From the NCBI GenBank assembly GCA_015520895.1, contig WAPH01000023.1, forward strand, positions 1-27,357: a stretch of DNA of 27,357 bases, written 5' to 3'. The stretch comes from Nanobdellati archaeon. Its GTDB lineage: Archaea; EX4484-52; JAADEF01. The translations under genes and the position numbers were made by a program. Shown here piece after piece: positions 12,745 through 21,758 of this stretch. Below the pieces are notes generated by a model that was not told where the DNA came from, ran no database searches, and was given only the letters and a program-made list of their open reading frames with translations. Each line of letters begins with the position of its first letter. Position 1 is the stretch's first letter.

Positions 12745-14328
12745 ATGCAACCAAGATTTATTTTTGTTATAGGTGGAGTTTTATCAGGAATAGGCAAAGG
12801 AGTAGTAACTGCTTCTTTAGGAATGCTTTTAAAAAGTGCCGGTTTTAAAGTTACTACCATTAAAATAGATCCTTATGTAAATGTAGATGCTGGGACATTA
12901 AATCCTAAAGAACATGGCGAGGTTTTTGTTACAGCAGATGGGGGCGAAACCGATCAAGATATAGGAACATATGAAAGATTTCTTAATCAAGATCTCTCTA
13001 AAGATAACAGTATTACTACGGGAAAAGTTTATAAAGAAGTTATAGAAAAAGAGCGTAGCCTGTATTACGGCGGGAGAGATGTGGAAGTTATACCTGATGT
13101 TTCTAATGAAGTTATAGAACAAATAATGAAAGTGGCAAAAAATCACGAAATAACTATTGTGGAAATAGGAGGGACCACAGGTGATATAGAAAATCTTGTA
13201 TTTTTATATGCTGCACGTAGTCTCATGCAGCAATATCCGAGCATAGCAATAATTGTAAGTTACGTGCCTTATCTTGCTAATGTAGGTGAACTTAAAACTA
13301 AACCCACTCAACATGCTATTGCTAAGTTGAGAGAAACAGGTATTGAGCCTTATTTAGTTATAACGCGTTCTCCTTTACCTTTAGATGATATAAGAAAAAG
13401 AAAAATAAGTAGAAACAGTTTTATTCCTTATGATCGAATAATTGATGCTTCTGACCTTCCTAATATCTATGAAGTACCTATTTTGTTTAAAAAACAACAA
13501 TTATTGGAGAAAGTTCTAGATGGGTTGAATTTAAAAAAGAACGAGGCGAATATAAGTAAGTGGGAAAAGCGTGTTGAAAAAATGAATAATGCTAAAAGAA
13601 AAGTTAAGATCGCATTAGTGGGAAAATATGTAGAAGGTGAGTATAAGGATGTTTACCTTTCTGTGAGAGAAGCTATTAAACATGCGTCAATAGACTTAAA
13701 TGTTAAACCAGATATAACTCAAATTTCATCTTTCGATTTAAAATTATCTGACTTAAAACCTTATGATGCTCTTGTTATTCCTGGAGGATTTGGAAGTAGA
13801 GGTATAGAAGGAATATTGGATGCAATAAGATTTGCGAGAGAAAATAATATTCCTTTGTTGGGTTTATGCTATGGTTTGCAACTTTCTGTTATTGAGTTTG
13901 CTCGAAATGTTGCAGGTATGGATGGAGCTAATACTACAGAAATAGATCCTAAAACTCCTTATCCTGTGATAGATATACTACCTGAACAACGCGATCTTAT
14001 TGCTAAGAAGCAATATGGTTCAACAATGAGACTTGGTGAATGGGTGGCTGTTTTAAAGGAAGGTACGAAGGTTTATGATCTCTATGGGAAAAAAGAAGTA
14101 AGTGAAAGACACAGACATCGCTACGAGGTTAATCCTATTTATGTGAATGATCTTAAAAAAGCAGGATTAGTGATATCAGGTGTAAGTAAAGATAACAATA
14201 AAATTGTAGAATTTATTGAACTTAAAAAACATCCTTTTTTTATAGCGACGCAAGCGCATCCAGAACTTAAGTCTAGATTTGTGAGACCTCATCCTTTATT
14301 TACAGGTTTGATTATTTCATTTATGTAA
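12745..14328 (+). CDS. pyrG: CTP synthase
   Basis: Converts UTP to CTP using ATP and glutamine, in the cytoplasm. The N-terminal amidoligase domain (about 1-265) shows FVIGGVLSGIGKG, KIDPYVNVDAGT and HGEVFVTADGGETDQD. The C-terminal class I glutaminase domain (about 290-527) shows the oxyanion strand PGGFGSRG, the nucleophile in GLCYGLQ (C375) and the catalytic pair in QAHPE (H505, E507). At 527 aa the length is normal. A longer frame begins at 12664 inside the previous gene, but those residues (Cys/Arg/Tyr-rich) do not belong to the family, which starts just before the FVIGG motif. The 3' end overlaps alaS by eight bases (convergent). Confidence 0.97.
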   Translation: MQPRFIFVIGGVLSGIGKGVVTASLGMLLKSAGFKVTTIKIDPYVNVDAGTLNPKEHGEVFVTADGGETDQDIGTYERFLNQDLSKDNSITTGKVYKEVIEKERSLYYGGRDVEVIPDVSNEVIEQIMKVAKNHEITIVEIGGTTGDIENLVFLYAARSLMQQYPSIAIIVSYVPYLANVGELKTKPTQHAIAKLRETGIEPYLVITRSPLPLDDIRKRKISRNSFIPYDRIIDASDLPNIYEVPILFKKQQLLEKVLDGLNLKKNEANISKWEKRVEKMNNAKRKVKIALVGKYVEGEYKDVYLSVREAIKHASIDLNVKPDITQISSFDLKLSDLKPYDALVIPGGFGSRGIEGILDAIRFARENNIPLLGLCYGLQLSVIEFARNVAGMDGANTTEIDPKTPYPVIDILPEQRDLIAKKQYGSTMRLGEWVAVLKEGTKVYDLYGKKEVSERHRHRYEVNPIYVNDLKKAGLVISGVSKDNNKIVEFIELKKHPFFIATQAHPELKSRFVRPHPLFTGLIISFM

Positions 14329-16945
14329 TTATAAATAGGTCTCCTTTACCTTTTATATCTTTTCCTTTAAATCTTTCTTTTACAATTTCATTCGCTTTTT
14401 TACCTACAATTATGTAATTATTCTTTAACTTAACAATTACTGTATTTGCTCTTTTTTTTGCAAGGAATATTTTAGCTGTTTTTATCCCTTCTTTTACATT
14501 TTTTTCAAAGGAAAGATTTATCTCCCCTATGTTATCTGTTACTTTAGCATTTTCTAAAGCATATTTTATTAATATTGCTTTTAAAGATTCTGCTTCTTTT
14601 TCTTTTTCTTTAGCTATTTCAAAAAACTTTTCAGCTGTTTTTGCTACTTGATGGCGTGAGACTCTCAATGTATTAGCAGCTTTATCTAATTCTTCCTCAA
14701 GTTGCTGAACATATTTTAAGGATGCTTTTCCAGCAACATATTCTAATCTAATCACACCATCTTGGATTTTCTTAACATCTATTATTTTTATAAGACCTGC
14801 TTCTATTGTATTGTTTAAATGAGTTCCTCCGCAAGCTTCTATGTCGTAATCTGCTATTTTAACTATTCTTAATTCTTTTCCAGGAACCGCACCTCCTTGA
14901 TATATTCTAAATCCATATTTTTTTTCAGCAATATTACGGGGCATTATTACCTTTTCTATATTTATTTCCTTTTCCACAATTTCGTTTGCTATATTTTCTA
15001 TTTCTTTAATTTGCTTGTGAGAGGGTAATTCATAATGAGTAATATCTAATCTTCCTTTTTCGATAGTTTTTTCAGCACCAGCTTGCCATACCCAATTTCC
15101 TAATACTTCGCGGGCAGCGTAATTTAAAATATGGGCAGCAGTATGGTGCTTAGCTAATTGTGCTCTTCTTTCAAAATCAACAATACCTTTAATTTTATTT
15201 CCTTCTTGTAGGCCTTTTGTATTTTCTACTTCATGAATAATCACATTATCTACTTTAAATACCTTCTTTACATAGTATTCTTTATTGTTTGCCAATATTT
15301 TTCCAATGTCGTGTGACTGACCTCCTGAAGTAGGGTAAAATTCTGTTTTATCTAAAACAATGTATTTATTATGCAGTATCTTGATTATTTTTGCTTCAAA
15401 TCCTTTAGGTTTCCAATCACCCCAATAGAGGGGTATGGTTGAAGGTAACGAAGAAACATTTAATCTGGGCGTTTCTTGATACTCTTCTTTACGTTTCTTT
15501 TCGTATCTTTTGCTTAATGACGCATAAAAATTAGAAGGCACTTCTTTTATGATACCTGCTTTAACCAACCATTCAGGTAATATTCCTCGACTTTCATATA
15601 ATTCTATTATTTTTTCCAAACTTACCTCTTTTCCTTTTAATCCTTTAATTATTTTTTTTGCTTTCTCTTTTGTTGCTTTATACTTTTTTTCTTCAATACT
15701 GAGAATTTGCACTGCATCTGCGATATGATCTTCTAATTCTGGGTATTGAGGTTTTAAATAGGATGCGTGTTTCTCCAATATTTTATACATATCTATGCCG
15801 TACCTTCTTCTTTCTATAATTTCAAAGACTCTTCTTGCAATTATTCTGAGGTTGTATCCTCCTCCTACATTACTAGGTAAGGCTCCATCGGCAATTGCAA
15901 ATAATAAAGTGCGTGTATGTTCAGCAATAGCAAACAATTCCGATATTGGTTCTATTTCTTGTTTAAGTAAAGAGACATCTATGCCTGTTTTTTCCGAAAC
16001 TAATTTCCATGCTTTTGTAGCATCTATTTCATCAAAATTGAGTAAAGAAGAATAAGGTAAAAATGTCAACCATAGATCTTTGTTATATTTTAATCCTGTA
16101 GATCTATACAAATAGCTCATTACTGAAGGGAATGTGGTTTCATATGAAGTTTCATAACCATGTGTATACCATGCAACTCTCTCCTGACCCATACCCATAT
16201 CTAAAACTGCCAATTCTAAGGGTTTAATATCGTTATCCTTTACTTCATACTGCATATATACTTGATTACCTATCTCTAATCCTCGTGCAAAGAATTCCAT
16301 ACTCGGACCAGCATTACCTCCCCCCTCCCATGCATCTTCATGATAAACAATTTCTTCCTCTTTTATGCCTATTCCTTCAACCAACCAGATATGAATATCT
16401 TCTAAGTACTTATTTTTATCGTATTCTTTAGGAGGAACAAATGCGTGTTGTCCTATCATAACAAATCCTGTGTAATGTCTACCGCTGTAACCTACATTAT
16501 CTATATCATTGAATCTTAAAGAAAATTGAGGAATGATTATATGTTTTGATGGAGGCTCTACTTCTCCTTTTACTACATATGGTTGAAAAGGAGCAATAGA
16601 TGCTATAACAAAATCTAAATCGTCTCTCCATCTTGCCACTACGGGATATCTGTTTACAACGTCATAACCTCTTTTTTTAAACATTTTTGAAAATACTTTC
16701 CAACTAGCAATATAATCTAATTTATTTTTTGCATTATCTTCCTTACCAATAAATTTATAACCGCCTATGCATTCAGGTTCTCCACATACTTCTCTTTCTT
16801 CATCTAATGTCCAAAAATATTTACCACATTTTTTACATTTTTTTCTTAGATATCCTTTACTTTTTAGAAAATCAACAGGATAGTATTCTTCAGGTTTTAA
16901 TGAAGCTTCTTTTAATATTATTTCTTTAACCATTTTATTATCCAT
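14321..16945 (-). CDS. alaS: Alanyl-tRNA synthetase (archaeal type)
   Basis: Charges tRNA-Ala; the C-terminal half edits mischarged Ser/Gly. At 874 aa it begins with the archaeal zinc motif CKKCGKYF...VCGEPEC (about 37-60). The class II catalytic core follows, with RFNDIDNVGYSGRHYTGFVM and DMGMGQERVAWYTHG (motif 3 region). The editing site has HTAAH (H601, H605) and CGGTH (C705, H709), the usual zinc-binding quartet. A coiled region (about 760-800) and a C-terminal DHHA1-like domain end the protein. ATG 16945 lies 28 bases from a palindromic TATA box, so the mRNA is probably leaderless. Confidence 0.97.
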   Translation of the reverse strand: MDNKMVKEIILKEASLKPEEYYPVDFLKSKGYLRKKCKKCGKYFWTLDEEREVCGEPECIGGYKFIGKEDNAKNKLDYIASWKVFSKMFKKRGYDVVNRYPVVARWRDDLDFVIASIAPFQPYVVKGEVEPPSKHIIIPQFSLRFNDIDNVGYSGRHYTGFVMIGQHAFVPPKEYDKNKYLEDIHIWLVEGIGIKEEEIVYHEDAWEGGGNAGPSMEFFARGLEIGNQVYMQYEVKDNDIKPLELAVLDMGMGQERVAWYTHGYETSYETTFPSVMSYLYRSTGLKYNKDLWLTFLPYSSLLNFDEIDATKAWKLVSEKTGIDVSLLKQEIEPISELFAIAEHTRTLLFAIADGALPSNVGGGYNLRIIARRVFEIIERRRYGIDMYKILEKHASYLKPQYPELEDHIADAVQILSIEEKKYKATKEKAKKIIKGLKGKEVSLEKIIELYESRGILPEWLVKAGIIKEVPSNFYASLSKRYEKKRKEEYQETPRLNVSSLPSTIPLYWGDWKPKGFEAKIIKILHNKYIVLDKTEFYPTSGGQSHDIGKILANNKEYYVKKVFKVDNVIIHEVENTKGLQEGNKIKGIVDFERRAQLAKHHTAAHILNYAAREVLGNWVWQAGAEKTIEKGRLDITHYELPSHKQIKEIENIANEIVEKEINIEKVIMPRNIAEKKYGFRIYQGGAVPGKELRIVKIADYDIEACGGTHLNNTIEAGLIKIIDVKKIQDGVIRLEYVAGKASLKYVQQLEEELDKAANTLRVSRHQVAKTAEKFFEIAKEKEKEAESLKAILIKYALENAKVTDNIGEINLSFEKNVKEGIKTAKIFLAKKRANTVIVKLKNNYIIVGKKANEIVKERFKGKDIKGKGDLFIIT

Positions 16946-16967
16946 ACCTAAATTTTATGAGATAAAA

Positions 16968-16977
16968 ATTTTAAAAT
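16968..16977. promoter_or_regulatory. Palindromic TATA box shared by alaS (-) and the 144-aa gene (+)
   Basis: ATTTTAAAAT is a perfect palindrome. Its centre is about 28 bases from ATG 16945 (minus) and about 29 bases from ATG 17002 (plus). There is no other good TATA candidate in the 56-base gap, so one box appears to serve two leaderless genes. Confidence 0.5.
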
Positions 16978-17001
16978 AGTTGAGCAACATACGTAAGTGT
17001 T

Positions 17002-17436
17002 ATGATGAAATGGAGAGGAACCCCAAATAAGGTTCTTTATATTAATTATGATAAGGAATTAGTTGAAAAACTAGGTAATTTTGTTTCTATTCTTTATGAG
17101 GAGCATTTTAATAAAAAAGAATTATATGAAATATGGAAAACTATTATAAAAGGGAATTTCCGTCCTTTTGATAACCTTAATATGAGAGAGTTAGAGGAAG
17201 CATATTATCACTTGAAAAAAGAACTTGTCAATAAAGGTGTTTCTGAGGAAGAAATGTACGGGTTTGATACTTTTAAAAAATTAGTTAAAGGATCGTGGAA
17301 AGAAAGATTTTATGGATGGTTATTAAAATATGCTGAAAAAAAAGATTATATGAAAAAAATTAGTATTTCAAAAGAGCAAAGATTAAGATATTGTTTACAG
17401 GAACTTTATACATTAACTTTAAGCAAAGCTATATAA
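17002..17436 (+). CDS. Unrecognised soluble alpha-helical protein, 144 aa
   Basis: A soluble, mostly helical, basic protein with many aromatics (WRGTPNK, ELYEIWKTI, WKERFYGWLLKYAEKK). There is no signal, membrane segment or metal motif. Two consecutive ATGs (17002, 17005) are possible starts; the TATA box at 16968-16977 fits either. It diverges from alaS and is followed 26 bases later by the large surface protein, which has its own promoter. The repeated W/Y-rich helices may point to nucleic-acid or protein binding, but that is only a guess. Confidence 0.7.
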   Translation: MMKWRGTPNKVLYINYDKELVEKLGNFVSILYEEHFNKKELYEIWKTIIKGNFRPFDNLNMRELEEAYYHLKKELVNKGVSEEEMYGFDTFKKLVKGSWKERFYGWLLKYAEKKDYMKKISISKEQRLRYCLQELYTLTLSKAI

Positions 17437-17440
17437 TATT
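17429..17440 (+). promoter_or_regulatory. TATA-like box for the surface protein gene
   Basis: CTATATAATATT overlaps the stop region of the 144-aa gene and is centred about 29 bases before ATG 17463. It supports that start and a leaderless mRNA. Frame extension upstream to 17391 would read through the end of the previous gene. Confidence 0.45.
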
Positions 17441-17462
17441 TTTTATACTATACATAATAATT

Positions 17463-20400
17463 ATGAATGTAAAGGGTATTATTGTTGTGATATCAGTATT
17501 AGCATTTTTTTTATATTACCTATGCTACGCTACAGAATTAGTACTTACAGATATTTATGATTCTCCGGACCCTGTTAATGTGATTAACGCTTCTATTACT
17601 ATTTCTGTAGTTGTTAATAGAGTGGATGCATCAGAAGATGCTGTAATTTTACAAATTCTTTCACCTGAGGAAGTAAATGTTACACCTTATAAGAGTGAAT
17701 TTTTAGATTCTCAACGTAATAAATATTATTTTCGATTTGATCCTTCTATAAGTTCTTTATACACTTATAGGATATGGGCCAACAATACTAACGGCGAGAT
17801 CACGATTAGCGAACAATATACTTTTGAAAGCTCATATTTTCCATATCTTGCAGGAATAGAATATAATGATAAAACTAAATGGGATAATGGAACTATAAAT
17901 TTCAATGTAACTGTACAAAAATGGATTGAAAATGTTACGGATGTTATAGTAGAGGTGTATTATCCAGAACATAACAACGTAAGTTTGATAAAGTATTATG
18001 AGGAAGGCAATATAAGCAAATGGTACGGGTCTTATGATCCTAACACTACTTCTCTTCTCCTTTATGACGTTTTTGATCCCATATATAATTTTCGTATTTA
18101 TTTAAAAGATAATTCTTCTTTCTTTACGGTTCATGATGGTTATAATTTCATAGCCGAGGGTTATTATCCTCAGATAAAAAATATAAAACTTTCGGGCAAT
18201 GTTACAATAGGGAGTAATATAACTATTAACGTATACGTTGATGATAAAACTAATGCCTCTAATTCTAGCAGTAATATAAATTATAGTTATGTTTTTTTAA
18301 TACAACCCGATTTAAGTTACGTGACGTTTCCTTTGATAAGAATTAATGAGAGTTATTATGCTGCAAACTATACTTTACATTACGATGGGGACTATTACTT
18401 TAAGGTTTATTTCTATGATGATGAAGGGAATAAGGTTGTTAGCGGTTATAACGGTTTTTCTACTCACGGCAATGTTTTTGAATCTGTTAATATTACCGTA
18501 AGGGTTGCTCCTAGTTGTCAAGCACGTATATGGCTCTTACCAGATGAAGACAAAATATTGGTTAATCAAACAGTTATATGGTTGAGTATTTTTGAAAATT
18601 TCGGTAACGTTCCTTTGAATGAAACCACTAACATTTCAGTTAGAAAAGATGTAATAAATCCTGGTGAGGAAAAATGGGTTAAATTACCTCCTAATATATT
18701 CGCTTATGCTATAGATAAAGAAGAAGAAGTTCCTTTTTTGGATGATAGCTTTTTCTTTTTAATATGGTTCACTCATGGTTTGCCTTTAGGTAATTATACA
18801 GCCGAAACATGGTCTACTTATTGGGCCAACGTTTCCTTGGAAGATAACGAATATTTTTATTGCAATGGTACGGTGAACGACACGGTTCATTTTGAATTGG
18901 TAGAAGCAATAGGTGAAACTAGACCATCGCCTTTTTTGGTAATAAGAGAGATGCCAGAACAAATATATCAAACTGATCAATGCCTTTTGAGCAACTCTTC
19001 TTTTGATTCATGTATCTCCACAAAGGTTAGAATGATTTTGTTTAATAGAGGAAGTAGCTTAGCTTACGACATTTATGTGAAGGAAAAAATTATACAATCT
19101 TTTTGTAACGCCACCTCTTCTGATTTTTGTAAGATAGGAGGAATAAGATGTATTAATTCATCTGATTATACGTGTACAATAACAACTAATGAAAGTTTAG
19201 GGGAACTTGGAAGTTTAGAGTTTAATATCACTAAGCCTATTGCTCCTCGTGAATATGTTATATTGGAATACGAACTTATACCTTCACCTTACTTATTCGT
19301 ATATGATAATAAAACCGCTTATGGCTTTGAGTTAAGAGGCACTCACAAATATGGAGAGGATACTAAAACATACATTATTCAAGAAAATGATGGCAAAGTT
19401 AATATCCCCGAAAGTAAGATCATGGTATTAAAACCTTTGCCTTCATTTAATTACGATATTATAGTTAGTTCTGCAAATAGTACAGAAGAAAGAAGAACTT
19501 TTAAAGCGGGAACTTTAGAGACTTTTATTGTTAAAGCGCCTTTTGTATCTACTATCTCTACCACATCATGGGAAATAAATTTAACTTTGCCTTCTTATTT
19601 TAATGTAGTTTCATGTAGTCATGTAGCAGGGCCTTTATGTAGTTGTAATGTTTATTCTAATCATACAAATACAACTTTTTCTCCTTATCCTGTTATTGTG
19701 AGTTGTAAAGGTTTAGAGGCCGTTAATGAAGGGAATGAAGTAGTTTTTAGTTTTGACGCTAATGTCTCAACCTATGGAGATTTTCTTATTCCTGTTATGG
19801 CTAATGATACTATTCCTATGGATGAGAGATACTTACCTGGTTTATTTTTATTGTCTACTACTCGTCAAATAATTGAGACTCCTAAACCACAACCAGAGCC
19901 AACACCTCAACCTCAGCCTGTTCCTCAACCTACGCCTCAACCTCAACAAGGACCCGAACTACAGCAAGAACATTCTCCTAAAATAGAAATTGTGATAAGA
20001 CCTTTAAATGAGAGTTATGTGGTTTATCAAGGTGATACTTTTCCCACTTATTTTGAGATAGAAAATATAGGTAATGCTACTGCAGAGAACATAACTTTAG
20101 AGGCAATACTTCCTTCTGCATTATGGAGTCAGAGTAAAAATTGGATAGATGTGTTAAATCCAGGAGAGAAAGTTAATAGAACTTTGATGTTATCTGTTTC
20201 AGAAAATTTAGTGCCTGGCACTTATATATTACCTGTTAAGGCGATGGTAGGTGATAAGATAGGAGATATAACCTATATAAAAGTAATTGTAAAATTCGGT
20301 AAAAATTTGGCTAAGTTAAAGATAGTAGAATCCGCTGTTGAAATAGAAATAGAAGAAGGAGAAGAAATTATTATGCCCGTTCTGCTAAAGAATGTAGGAA

Positions 20401-20846
20401 AGAAAATCCTTCATAATGTAAGTATACGTTTAGAGAATATTGATGAATGTTTAAGGTATTATAATTCTACTAAACATGAAATAAAAGTAAACGAATCGAC
20501 TACTATTAATGTCTATTTAAAAGCCAAGGAAGTAAAAAACAAGGTATGTAAGTCATTGCTTATTGCCTATTCAGATGAAGGCGCGTATGATTTTACACCT
20601 TTGATTATAAAAGTGTACCCTAAGCCTGCTATGCTTCCATTACGGGGTTATTTGACCCCATTCATTTCGCTTTTATGGACTCTCATCTTTATAATTTATG
20701 CAGTAATAAGAAAAAGAAAGGCTATGCACGGAGAAGTAGCTCGAACAAAGGTGCCTAGAATGATACTTTATTTATTAATGACGGGAGAACTTATAATTAT
20801 TGTTTACGTAACTTTGTGGATTCTCGGAATAGTGGGTGGGTTTTAA
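17463..20846 (+). CDS. Large secreted, membrane-anchored surface glycoprotein-like protein, 1127 aa
   Basis: An N-terminal signal peptide (MNVKGIIVVISVLAFFLYYL, then CYA) leads into about 780 residues of beta-rich extracellular sequence, very dense in N-x-S/T sequons and with scattered cysteines. A Pro/Gln linker follows (residues 807 to about 840, PQP repeats). After it come two Ig-like domains of NEW3/CARDB type, each opening with a phrase like FEIENIGNATAENIT or LLKNVGKKILHNVS. Two membrane helices near the C-terminus (about 1066-1085 and 1100-1126) flank a basic RKRK loop. It overlaps rnp3 by one base (TAATG). A cell-surface adhesin or envelope component is likely, but no specific function can be named. 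The start was moved in from 17391 because that extension lacks its own promoter. Confidence 0.85.
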   Translation: MNVKGIIVVISVLAFFLYYLCYATELVLTDIYDSPDPVNVINASITISVVVNRVDASEDAVILQILSPEEVNVTPYKSEFLDSQRNKYYFRFDPSISSLYTYRIWANNTNGEITISEQYTFESSYFPYLAGIEYNDKTKWDNGTINFNVTVQKWIENVTDVIVEVYYPEHNNVSLIKYYEEGNISKWYGSYDPNTTSLLLYDVFDPIYNFRIYLKDNSSFFTVHDGYNFIAEGYYPQIKNIKLSGNVTIGSNITINVYVDDKTNASNSSSNINYSYVFLIQPDLSYVTFPLIRINESYYAANYTLHYDGDYYFKVYFYDDEGNKVVSGYNGFSTHGNVFESVNITVRVAPSCQARIWLLPDEDKILVNQTVIWLSIFENFGNVPLNETTNISVRKDVINPGEEKWVKLPPNIFAYAIDKEEEVPFLDDSFFFLIWFTHGLPLGNYTAETWSTYWANVSLEDNEYFYCNGTVNDTVHFELVEAIGETRPSPFLVIREMPEQIYQTDQCLLSNSSFDSCISTKVRMILFNRGSSLAYDIYVKEKIIQSFCNATSSDFCKIGGIRCINSSDYTCTITTNESLGELGSLEFNITKPIAPREYVILEYELIPSPYLFVYDNKTAYGFELRGTHKYGEDTKTYIIQENDGKVNIPESKIMVLKPLPSFNYDIIVSSANSTEERRTFKAGTLETFIVKAPFVSTISTTSWEINLTLPSYFNVVSCSHVAGPLCSCNVYSNHTNTTFSPYPVIVSCKGLEAVNEGNEVVFSFDANVSTYGDFLIPVMANDTIPMDERYLPGLFLLSTTRQIIETPKPQPEPTPQPQPVPQPTPQPQQGPELQQEHSPKIEIVIRPLNESYVVYQGDTFPTYFEIENIGNATAENITLEAILPSALWSQSKNWIDVLNPGEKVNRTLMLSVSENLVPGTYILPVKAMVGDKIGDITYIKVIVKFGKNLAKLKIVESAVEIEIEEGEEIIMPVLLKNVGKKILHNVSIRLENIDECLRYYNSTKHEIKVNESTTINVYLKAKEVKNKVCKSLLIAYSDEGAYDFTPLIIKVYPKPAMLPLRGYLTPFISLLWTLIFIIYAVIRKRKAMHGEVARTKVPRMILYLLMTGELIIIVYVTLWILGIVGGF

Positions 20847-21478
20847 TGAGAAGATTTTATGATTTAGGAGTGAAGCCTTTAAAAGGTTTAATAAGAGAGG
20901 CTTTAGTAAAGAAGGGTTTTTATAAAGTAGGTGTAAGAAACGCGTTGAGGGAGATAAAAGGAATAGAAGAAATAATTTATATGAGAGAAGTAACTTATAA
21001 AGGCGGTAACACCTCACATCTTGTTTATGCCTCTACCTCTGATTACAAAGAGAGTAGAAAACTTGTGGAAAAAGGTAAAATAGATTTGTTAGAGGATATG
21101 CCTTTCATTTTTTTTAAACATCCTTTGGATTACGTGCTTATAAAACTAATGGCCGAAAATAATATAGCTATGAGTTTTAATCTTAAATCTTTTCTAAAGT
21201 TAGATGAGGGATCTCAAATTAAATATGTACAAAAAGGTATGAAATTAATAAAGTTAGCTAATAAATATAATGTAAAAGTCATTGTGGTAAGTGGTGCTGA
21301 AAGGAAACAGGATTTAAGATATGCTCGTGATCTGGCAGCATTTTATTATTTAATGGATGAGGACGTAGAAAAAAGTCTTAAAGCTGTTAGTGATAATGTT
21401 GAATGGTTGCTTGAAAAAGCGAGGTTAAGAAGCAAGAGAATTGCTCCGGGAATTTATATAGAGGGAGAAAATGCTTAA
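20846..21478 (+). CDS. rnp3: RNase P protein component 3 (Rpp30/p30)
   Basis: Protein subunit of archaeal RNase P, the ribonucleoprotein that removes tRNA 5' leaders; p30 pairs with Pop5 to support the catalytic RNA. The 210 aa match the TIM-barrel (PHP-like) p30 fold. Visible family marks are HPLDYVLIKLMAENNIAMSF (about 97-116), the KVIVVSGAER strand (about 140-149), ARDLAAFYYLM and the C-terminal basic tail RSKRIAPGIYIEG. ATG 20846 overlaps the stop of the surface protein gene; the longer frame from 20816 has no start signal. The 3' end overlaps rnp2 by eight bases, the usual p30-Pop5 pairing. Confidence 0.93.
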   Translation: MRRFYDLGVKPLKGLIREALVKKGFYKVGVRNALREIKGIEEIIYMREVTYKGGNTSHLVYASTSDYKESRKLVEKGKIDLLEDMPFIFFKHPLDYVLIKLMAENNIAMSFNLKSFLKLDEGSQIKYVQKGMKLIKLANKYNVKVIVVSGAERKQDLRYARDLAAFYYLMDEDVEKSLKAVSDNVEWLLEKARLRSKRIAPGIYIEGENA

Positions 21479-21758
21479 GCCCAGTATGAGAGATAAAAAG
21501 AGATATGTTGCTGTTGAAAAAAATAAAAAGGACATAATTAAAATTTTTAAAAAATGGTACGGGTTGAAGAATTTCGCAGATTCAAATTTAAAGAAGATGA
21601 GAGAATCAAATAATGTTGAAGTTTACCGAGTAAAACCTCAATATGTTGAAAGGTTTAGAGTAGCGTGCATGTTAGCTAATAAAAGGATATTTTTAGTGAG
21701 CGGTACTTTAAAATCATTAAGAAAAAGAATGAAAGAGGAGCATGGTTATGATATTTGA
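21471..21758 (+). CDS. rnp2: RNase P protein component 2 (Pop5)
   Basis: Partner of p30 in archaeal RNase P. The 95 aa begin LKPSMRDKKRYVAVE, the standard Pop5 opening. They continue with the RRM-like alpha/beta fold, including VEVYRVKPQYVERFRVACML (about 45-64) and a strand IFLVSGTLKSLRKRM near the end. It is slightly shorter than many archaeal Pop5 proteins (about 110-120 aa). GAGGGAG lies three bases before the ATG. It overlaps rnp3 upstream and the prepilin peptidase downstream. Confidence 0.92.
   Translation: MLKPSMRDKKRYVAVEKNKKDIIKIFKKWYGLKNFADSNLKKMRESNNVEVYRVKPQYVERFRVACMLANKRIFLVSGTLKSLRKRMKEEHGYDI

Noticed and set aside
17391..17462. Upstream extension of the surface protein into the 144-aa gene
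   Set aside because: It would overlap coding sequence in another frame with no start signal; ATG 17463 gives a proper signal peptide and TATA spacing.
19881..19980. PQP-rich stretch as a tandem DNA repeat or frameshift region
   Set aside because: The codons vary and the reading frame is intact; it is a normal proline-rich linker in a surface protein.
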